Shown piece by piece: positions 30,271 to 35,826 of a stretch of DNA of 35,826 bases. The translations under genes and the position numbers were made by a program. Where the stretch lies: assembly GCF_001072375.1 (NCBI RefSeq), contig NZ_JVKV01000105.1:1-35826 (forward strand), written 5' to 3'. Positions within the stretch are counted from its first letter, which is position 1. Each line of letters opens with the position of its first letter. This DNA is from Streptococcus pseudopneumoniae (lineage in GTDB: Bacteria > Bacillota > Bacilli > Lactobacillales > Streptococcaceae). The notes under the pieces are model-generated. The model was not told the DNA's origin, ran no database searches, and worked only from the letters and a program-made list of their open reading frames with translations.

Positions 30271-33200
30271 ATGAAAATCAATAAAAAATATGTTCTTGGT
30301 TCGGTAGCTCTTTTAGCATTAAGCCTTTCCAGTTATGAACTGGGGCGTTTCCAAGCGGTACAGACTAGCAAAGAGCCTAATCGTGTGGCTTATATAGAAG
30401 GGAATCAGGCTAGTACTAAGTCTGAAAATCTGACGCCAGATGAAGTTAGTCGGCGAGAGGGGATCAATGCTGAACAAATTGTTGTTAAAATTACTGATCA
30501 AGGTTATGTGACCTCTCATGGAGATCATTATCATTACTATAATGGCAAGGTTCCTTATGACGCTATCATCAGTGAAGAACTGCTGATGAAAGATCCGAAT
30601 TATCAGTTGAAGTATTCAGACATTGTCAATGAAATCAAGGGTGGCTATGTGATTAAGGTAGACGGGAAATACTATGTTTACCTTAAGGATGCGGCTCATG
30701 CGGACAATATTCGTACAAAAGAAGAGATTAAACGTCAGAAGCAGGAACATAGTAGTAATCACGGGGCTGGTTCTAACGATCAAGCAGTAGTTGCAGCCAG
30801 AGCTCAAGGACGCTATACAACGGATGATGGGTATATCTTTAATGCCTCTGATATCATAGAAGATACAGGTGATGCCTATATCGTTCCTCATGGCAATCAC
30901 TTCCACTATATTCCTAAGAGTGATTTGTCTGCCAGTGAATTAGCTGCTGCCCAGGCCTTCTTATCTGGAAAAGGCGGTCAATTAAGTACGGTTGAATATC
31001 GTTCAAGCAGAGGAGAAACAAGATCTAGTGTGAGAACTAGTCCATCTGAAACTCCTCAAAATCCTGCAACAGCTCCGGAGAGTGAAAATGAGGATTTAGC
31101 TAGTCTCCTTCAAGAATTGTACGCTTTGCCACTTAGCCAACGTCATGTGGAGTCTGATGGATTAGTATTTGACCCAGCACAGATTACAAAACGTACTGCA
31201 AATGGTGTGGCAGTTCCTCACGGAGATCATTTCCATTTCATTCCGTATTCGCAAATGTCTGCTTTGGAAGAAAAATTGGCTCGAAATCTGCCAATTGGAG
31301 GTCAGCCAATTCAAAGTCATGCTGATAATCCGAAACCAAGCAGTTCTGAGAAACCAAGTTCAACCATTAAACCAAACTTTAATCTCAATACGCCGGCACC
31401 GAATCGAGGAACTGGAGGAGCCTATACAACGGATGATGGGTATGTCTTTAGTCCGACAGATGTGATTGAAGATACAGGAGACGCTTTTGTTGTACCGCAC
31501 GGCAATCATTTCCACTATATCCCTAAGAGTGATTTGTCAGCAAGAGAATTGGCTGCTGCCCAAGCTTATTGGAATGGTAAACAAGGCGCACATTCCTCTA
31601 CAAGTTCAAGTAAACCAAGTAGTGATAATTCTAAGCAAGCTCAACCAAGTTTGACAGAGACTCCAAATCTGACTGTCACCCCAACTTATCATCAAAATCA
31701 AGGGGAAGACATTTCAACACTTTTAAGTGAATTGTATGCCAAACCTTTATCAGAACGCCATGTGGAATCGGATGGTCTAGTCTTTGATCCGGCACAAATC
31801 ATCAAACGTACAGCTAACGGTGTAGCAGTGCCCCATGGAGACCATTATCACTTTATCCCTTATTCACAAATGTCTGATTTAGAGCAGAAGATTGCAAGAA
31901 TGATTCCGTTAAAAGGGCAAAATGGATTAAACGAAATTGTTACAGATATTAAACCTTTAGCATCAAAAGAGGTAGTTCATAAGTTCTTAGGACAACCAAT
32001 CAAAGCTTATGGAAAAGGTTTAGATGGCAAACCTTATGATACGAGCGATGGATATATATTTACCAAAGATTCAATCGATTCTGTTGATAAATCAGGTGTT
32101 ATTGCCAAACACGGAGATCATTTCCATTATATGGGATATGGTGAATTAGAACAATTCGAATTGGATGAAGTTGCCAAATGGATTCAAGAAACTGGTAAAA
32201 ATCCAGATTCCATCGTTTCTTCAGTACACTCAGATGAGGAGGAAAGACCAAAGTTTGATTATAAAAAAGTAACTAATAAAATTTCTAGAAATAGTAAAGT
32301 TGGTTATATAATTAATGAAGGTGGTAAAGATTATTTTTATTCACGTGAAGAACTCGATCTTACTCAAATAGCTTTTTCTGAGCAGGAACTAATGCTTAAA
32401 GATAAAGATAATTATCGTTATGATATTGTAGAAACAGAAATTAAACCAAGATTAGCTGTTGATGTATCTAGCTTGCCTATGCATGCAGCCAATACTACGT
32501 ATGATACTGGAACTTCTTTCATTATTCCGCATATCGATCACATTCACGTCGTACCTTATTCTTGGTTAAATAGTGAGCAAATAGCAACTATAAAATATGT
32601 AATGCAACATCCTGATGTGCGTCCTGAAGTTTGGTCAAAACCAGGTCATGATGATGCTGGATCTGTTATTGCTAATGTAACTCCTCTTGAAAAACGTCCT
32701 GGAATGCAGAACTGGCAAATTATCCATTCTGCTGAAGAAGTTCAGAAAGCTCTTGCAGAAGGTCGATTTGCAACTCCTGATGGATATATTTTTGATCCTC
32801 AGGATGTATTGGCAAAGGGAACTTATATTTGGGCAGATAAATCTTTCAGTATTCCAAAATCTAGTGGTGATTCATTGAGAAGTATCACTAAATCCGACTT
32901 ATCAGAAGTAGAGTGGAAACAAGCTCAAGAGTTGATAGCTAAAAGAATGAAAGAAAAAGAATCCCAAAATGGGACGTTTACGAATAATAATGAAGAATTA
33001 AAACCTGATTCAAACAATCTTAAAAATAGTGATAAAAATAAGACTGATGTAGATAAAACTGAGGAGCAACCGAAGAATAATATAGGTGTAAATGAGACTG
33101 GTACAACCAACGAAATTCCTTCAGAAAACAAGGTTGAAGATAAAGAAAACTCCAAAGAAGAAAGTGATGATGATTTACCAGACTACGGATTGGATAAAGT

Positions 33201-33351
33201 AACTTTAAATGAACATATAGAAAAGTTAGCAAAAATTGCACAAATCGATCCTAAGTTTCTAATTTTTCAGCCAGAAGGTGTTCAGTTTTACAATAAAAAT
33301 GGTGAATTAGTGATGTATGACATTAAGACACTAAAACAAATAAAACCTTAA
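30271..33351 (+). CDS. Polyhistidine triad (Pht) surface protein
   Basis: A 1026-residue zinc-binding surface protein of the streptococcal Pht family, linked to zinc storage or delivery to AdcAII and to complement evasion. Seven HxxHxH triads start at His83, His207, His317, His410, His522, His614 and His754; the last is HIDHIH. Residues about 181-330 and 384-535 are two copies of one module (TTDDGYxF ... HGNHFHYIP ... ESDGLVFDPAQI ... HGDHxHFIPYSQMS). An acidic Asn/Glu/Lys linker (about 900-970) precedes the C-terminal PDYGLDKVTLNEHIEK domain. The N terminus is a signal peptide (MKINKKYVLGSVALLALSLSSYELG), but Ser replaces the usual lipobox Cys. The promoter carries AdcR boxes. The Pht subtype is uncertain. 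Confidence 0.93.
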   Translation: MKINKKYVLGSVALLALSLSSYELGRFQAVQTSKEPNRVAYIEGNQASTKSENLTPDEVSRREGINAEQIVVKITDQGYVTSHGDHYHYYNGKVPYDAIISEELLMKDPNYQLKYSDIVNEIKGGYVIKVDGKYYVYLKDAAHADNIRTKEEIKRQKQEHSSNHGAGSNDQAVVAARAQGRYTTDDGYIFNASDIIEDTGDAYIVPHGNHFHYIPKSDLSASELAAAQAFLSGKGGQLSTVEYRSSRGETRSSVRTSPSETPQNPATAPESENEDLASLLQELYALPLSQRHVESDGLVFDPAQITKRTANGVAVPHGDHFHFIPYSQMSALEEKLARNLPIGGQPIQSHADNPKPSSSEKPSSTIKPNFNLNTPAPNRGTGGAYTTDDGYVFSPTDVIEDTGDAFVVPHGNHFHYIPKSDLSARELAAAQAYWNGKQGAHSSTSSSKPSSDNSKQAQPSLTETPNLTVTPTYHQNQGEDISTLLSELYAKPLSERHVESDGLVFDPAQIIKRTANGVAVPHGDHYHFIPYSQMSDLEQKIARMIPLKGQNGLNEIVTDIKPLASKEVVHKFLGQPIKAYGKGLDGKPYDTSDGYIFTKDSIDSVDKSGVIAKHGDHFHYMGYGELEQFELDEVAKWIQETGKNPDSIVSSVHSDEEERPKFDYKKVTNKISRNSKVGYIINEGGKDYFYSREELDLTQIAFSEQELMLKDKDNYRYDIVETEIKPRLAVDVSSLPMHAANTTYDTGTSFIIPHIDHIHVVPYSWLNSEQIATIKYVMQHPDVRPEVWSKPGHDDAGSVIANVTPLEKRPGMQNWQIIHSAEEVQKALAEGRFATPDGYIFDPQDVLAKGTYIWADKSFSIPKSSGDSLRSITKSDLSEVEWKQAQELIAKRMKEKESQNGTFTNNNEELKPDSNNLKNSDKNKTDVDKTEEQPKNNIGVNETGTTNEIPSENKVEDKENSKEESDDDLPDYGLDKVTLNEHIEKLAKIAQIDPKFLIFQPEGVQFYNKNGELVMYDIKTLKQIKP

Positions 33352-33379
33352 AATATTTTTATTAATTATAATCTACTCG

Positions 33380-33423
33380 AAAGGATATTGTTCGATTTTT
33401 GATTGAATAATGTCCTTTTCTTT
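33380..33423 (+). terminator. Intrinsic terminator of the first pht gene
   Basis: A 14-bp stem with two G-T pairs (33380-33393 with 33405-33418, AAAGGATATTGTTC / GAATAATGTCCTTT), then a T-rich tail. Confidence 0.9.
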
Positions 33424-33505
33424 ATTAAAAAGCTGAAATTTGCAGTCTTAAAAATTGAATCAAGAAGTTCTAAAAAAATGATTTTATTTTTTACGACTAA
33501 AAATC

Positions 33506-33570
33506 TTGACATATTAAATAAAAAAAGTTAAACTATTTACTAGTTAATTAAATGGTTAAATACTAGTTAA
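33506..33570 (+). promoter_or_regulatory. adcAII promoter with tandem AdcR boxes
   Basis: TTGACA (33506-33511), 17 nt, TAAACT (33529-33534). Then TTTACTAGTTAA (33536-33547) and TTAAATGGTTAA (33548-33559), each one mismatch from TTAACYRGTTAA, and a half-site ACTAGTTAA (33562-33570) ending next to the ribosome site. The layout mirrors the pht promoter. Confidence 0.85.
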
Positions 33571-33579
33571 GGAGTTGTT

Positions 33580-34509
33580 ATGAAAAAAAGAAGTATCCTA
33601 TGGCTTGTGCTTGTCTTCTTTGCTCTTGCCATAGGAGCATGTGGTCAAAAGACCAGTCAAGACAAGAGTGATGAAACTAAGGGGATGAAAATTGTGACCA
33701 GTTTTTATCCTATCTATGCCATGGTCAAGGAAGTATCTGGTGACTTGAATGATGTTCGAATGATTCAGTCAAGTAGCGGAATTCACTCCTTTGAACCTTC
33801 TGCAAATGATATTGCAGCTATCTATGATGCCGATGTTTTTGTCTATCATTCTCATACACTAGAGTCATGGGCGGGAAGTTTAGATCCAAGCCTGCAAAAA
33901 TCCAAGGTAAAGGTCTTAGAAGCATCAGAAGGTATGACCTTGGAGCGCGTGCCTGGCTTAGAAGATATGCAGGCAGGAGATGGGATTGATGAGAAAACCT
34001 TGTATGATCCTCATACTTGGTTAGATCCTGAAAAAGTTGCTGAAGAAGCACAGATTATTGCTGATAAGTTATCAGAATTAGACAGTGCTAACAAGGATAC
34101 CTATCAGAAAAACGCACAAAGTTTTAGTGCTAAGGCTCATGACTTAACTAAGAAATACCAACCGATATTTGAAAAGGCTAATCAAAAGACATTTGTGACC
34201 CAACACACAGCCTTTTCATATTTGGCAAAACGATTTGGACTTAATCAGCTTGGGATTGCAGGTATCTCTCCTGAACAAGAACCAAGCCCAAGACAATTGA
34301 CTGAAATCCAGGAATTTGTAAAGACTTATAAGGTCAAAACCATCTTTACAGAGAGCAATGCATCATCTAAGGTAGCGGACACACTTGTCAAATCAACAGG
34401 TGTGGGTCTTAAAACCCTCAATCCTTTAGAGGCAGACCCACAAAATGACAAGTCCTACTTGGAAAATCTAGAAGAAAATATGGCTATCTTAGCTGAAGAA
34501 TTGAAATGA
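33580..34509 (+). CDS. adcAII: Zinc-binding lipoprotein AdcAII/Lmb (ABC transporter substrate-binding)
   Basis: A cluster A-I (metal) substrate-binding lipoprotein of 309 residues. The signal peptide ends in lipobox IGAC with Cys21. Predicted zinc ligands His69 (GIHSFEP), His145 (DPHTWLD), His209 (QHTAFSY) and Glu284 (NPLEADP) keep the spacing known for Lmb and AdcAII. It hands zinc to the AdcCB transporter, whose genes are not here. Lmb homologues also bind laminin. It has no His-rich loop like AdcA, which fits reliance on Pht proteins as zinc partners. The pht gene starts 7 nt downstream, so the two are co-transcribed from an AdcR-controlled promoter. Confidence 0.95.
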   Translation: MKKRSILWLVLVFFALAIGACGQKTSQDKSDETKGMKIVTSFYPIYAMVKEVSGDLNDVRMIQSSSGIHSFEPSANDIAAIYDADVFVYHSHTLESWAGSLDPSLQKSKVKVLEASEGMTLERVPGLEDMQAGDGIDEKTLYDPHTWLDPEKVAEEAQIIADKLSELDSANKDTYQKNAQSFSAKAHDLTKKYQPIFEKANQKTFVTQHTAFSYLAKRFGLNQLGIAGISPEQEPSPRQLTEIQEFVKTYKVKTIFTESNASSKVADTLVKSTGVGLKTLNPLEADPQNDKSYLENLEENMAILAEELK

Positions 34510-34516
34510 GGAGATT

Positions 34517-35826
34517 ATGAAGATTAATAAAAAATATCTAGCGGGATCTGCAGTGGTCCTTGCCTTAAGTGTCTGTGCTTATGCTTTAAATCAACATCAA
34601 GCACCTGAGAAAAAAGATGACAACCGTGTATCCTACGTTGATGGTAAAGAGTCTGAAGCTAAAAAGAATGAAACTCTGACACCAGACCAAGTTAGCAAGA
34701 AGGAAGGCATAGAAGCTGAACAGATTGTTACCAAAATCACTGATCAAGGTTATGTGACTTCCCACGGTGACCATTTCCATTATTATAATGGTAAGGTTCC
34801 TTATGATGCCATCTTTAGTGAAGAACTGGTTATGAAGGATCCGAACTATCAGTTGCGTGATCAGGATATTGTCAATGAGATTAAAGGTGGCTATATCATC
34901 AAAGTGGATGGCAAATACTATGTCTATCTAAAAGATGCAAGCCATGCTGATAATGTTCGTACCAAAGAGCAAATCGAGCAACAAAAACAAGAACATACAT
35001 CAGATAGTGGCAGTGCAAGTAAGGAAGTTCTTGTTGCCAGAGCACAAGGTAGATATACAACAGATGATGGTTATGTCTTTAATGCTGCAGATATCATAGA
35101 AGATACAGGTGATGCCTATATTGTTCCTCATGGTGGGCATTATCACTACGTTCCAAAGAGCGCCTTGTCTTCAAGTGAATTAGCAGCAGCTCAAGCCTAT
35201 CTAGCTGGAAGAGGAAATCAACCAAGCCTGACGGATTATAAACCAAATCCAAGTGTTACACCAAGTTCTCAAGCCGATAGCCCAGCAATAAACATCCCAG
35301 TAGATCAAGAGGATAGTCTCCAAAGTCTTCTCGCTCAGTTATATGCTTTACCAGTTAGTCAACGCTATCAAGAATCTGATGGTTTGGTATTTGACCCAGC
35401 TAAAATTACTAGTCGAACACCATCAGGAGTTGCGATTCCACACGGTAATCACTACCATTTCATTCCTTATAGTAGTATGTCTGCTTTGGAGCAAAAAATT
35501 GCTCGTTTGATACCACTTGGAGGTGTTCTAACACCAACAAAACCGTTAGAAAATCAAAATAAACCAACAGTTCAGCGTGATCATGAAAATGTAAGTCATA
35601 AGAACCATCATGAGGATGAACATGATCATGGCTTTGCCGCTGAGCGTGTGATTAGAGAAGATGAGCAAGGTTTTGTAGTTTCACATGGGGACCATGCCCA
35701 CTATTTCTTCAAAAAAGATTTGTCAGCAGAGCAGATAAAGGCAGCGCAGGAACATTTGCATGGTCATGGCCGAACAGAAGTTCCAAAAGATAATCAAAAC
35801 ACTCATAAAGAGAATGAAGTGAAACA
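34517..35826 (+). CDS. Second polyhistidine triad (Pht) protein, 3' end cut by the window
   Basis: The frame is open from ATG 34517 to the window end (436 codons seen). The signal peptide MKINKKYLAGSAVVLALSVCAYALNQ contains Cys20 in an LSVC lipobox, unlike the upstream Pht. Triads begin at His83, His205 (HGGHYH), His309 and His390 (HGDHAH), and a His-rich stretch lies at about 355-373 (NHHEDEHDHG). The AYALNQH signal end and the HAHYFFKKDLSAEQIKAAQ segment resemble PhtE as I remember it, so PhtE-like is the best guess. The first 170 residues are very close to the other Pht protein here. It is probably co-transcribed with adcAII, 7 nt upstream. Confidence 0.92.
   Translation, partial: MKINKKYLAGSAVVLALSVCAYALNQHQAPEKKDDNRVSYVDGKESEAKKNETLTPDQVSKKEGIEAEQIVTKITDQGYVTSHGDHFHYYNGKVPYDAIFSEELVMKDPNYQLRDQDIVNEIKGGYIIKVDGKYYVYLKDASHADNVRTKEQIEQQKQEHTSDSGSASKEVLVARAQGRYTTDDGYVFNAADIIEDTGDAYIVPHGGHYHYVPKSALSSSELAAAQAYLAGRGNQPSLTDYKPNPSVTPSSQADSPAINIPVDQEDSLQSLLAQLYALPVSQRYQESDGLVFDPAKITSRTPSGVAIPHGNHYHFIPYSSMSALEQKIARLIPLGGVLTPTKPLENQNKPTVQRDHENVSHKNHHEDEHDHGFAAERVIREDEQGFVVSHGDHAHYFFKKDLSAEQIKAAQEHLHGHGRTEVPKDNQNTHKENEVK

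Overview
The window is low-GC Firmicute DNA that reads as a mitis-group Streptococcus (S. mitis / S. oralis / S. infantis / S. pneumoniae relatives). The evidence is strong AGGAGG-type ribosome sites, a complete lac (tagatose-6-phosphate) cluster with LacT, polyhistidine-triad (Pht) surface proteins next to an AdcAII/Lmb zinc lipoprotein, AdcR-type operators, and the xseA-xseB-ispA-tlyA-argR-recN gene order. The species cannot be fixed from sequence alone. No tRNA, rRNA, CRISPR array, insertion sequence or phage gene was seen.

Layout. (1) 1-5660: glycogen synthesis operon glgB-glgC-glgD-glgA, all overlapping, closed by an intrinsic terminator. (2) 5685-7898: a HAD phosphoserine-phosphatase-like gene and a glycerate kinase, convergent with a small DUF1694 (YueI-like) gene. 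(3) 7995-9422: enolase as a single-gene unit with its own promoter and terminator. (4) 9524-15605: a tightly packed housekeeping operon, xseA-xseB-ispA-tlyA-argR-recN-PPP phosphatase. (5) 15627-17600: lepA with its own promoter and terminator. (6) 17655-18346: a lipoprotein of unknown function. (7) 18448-29923: a sugar region with a galactitol/galactose-type PTS (gatABC), an aldose epimerase, lacABCD, and then lacT-lacF-lacE-lacG. (8) 30043-35826: a zinc-homeostasis region with a pht gene, adcAII, and a second pht gene cut by the window edge.

How the genes work together. Lactose enters through LacF/LacE as lactose-6-phosphate and is split by LacG. Galactose probably enters through the Gat-type PTS as galactose-6-phosphate. 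Both feed LacAB, LacC and LacD to give triose phosphates. Control is visible in the DNA: cre-like sites sit on the -35 of the gatA and lacT promoters, a LacT antiterminator target overlaps an intrinsic terminator before lacT, and direct repeats resembling a DeoR-type LacR operator lie before lacA and gatA. The lac repressor gene itself is not in the window. In the last region every promoter carries AdcR-like boxes just downstream of its -10, so zinc limitation should induce the Pht proteins and AdcAII together.

The least explained parts are: a tandem repeat of about 125 nt with three hairpins per unit between lacE and lacG; a pair of mutually exclusive hairpins before lacG; a structured 200-nt leader before lacA; a 26-codon ORF with a perfect Shine-Dalgarno sequence in the zinc-controlled leader before the first pht gene; and the loss of the lipobox cysteine in that Pht protein.
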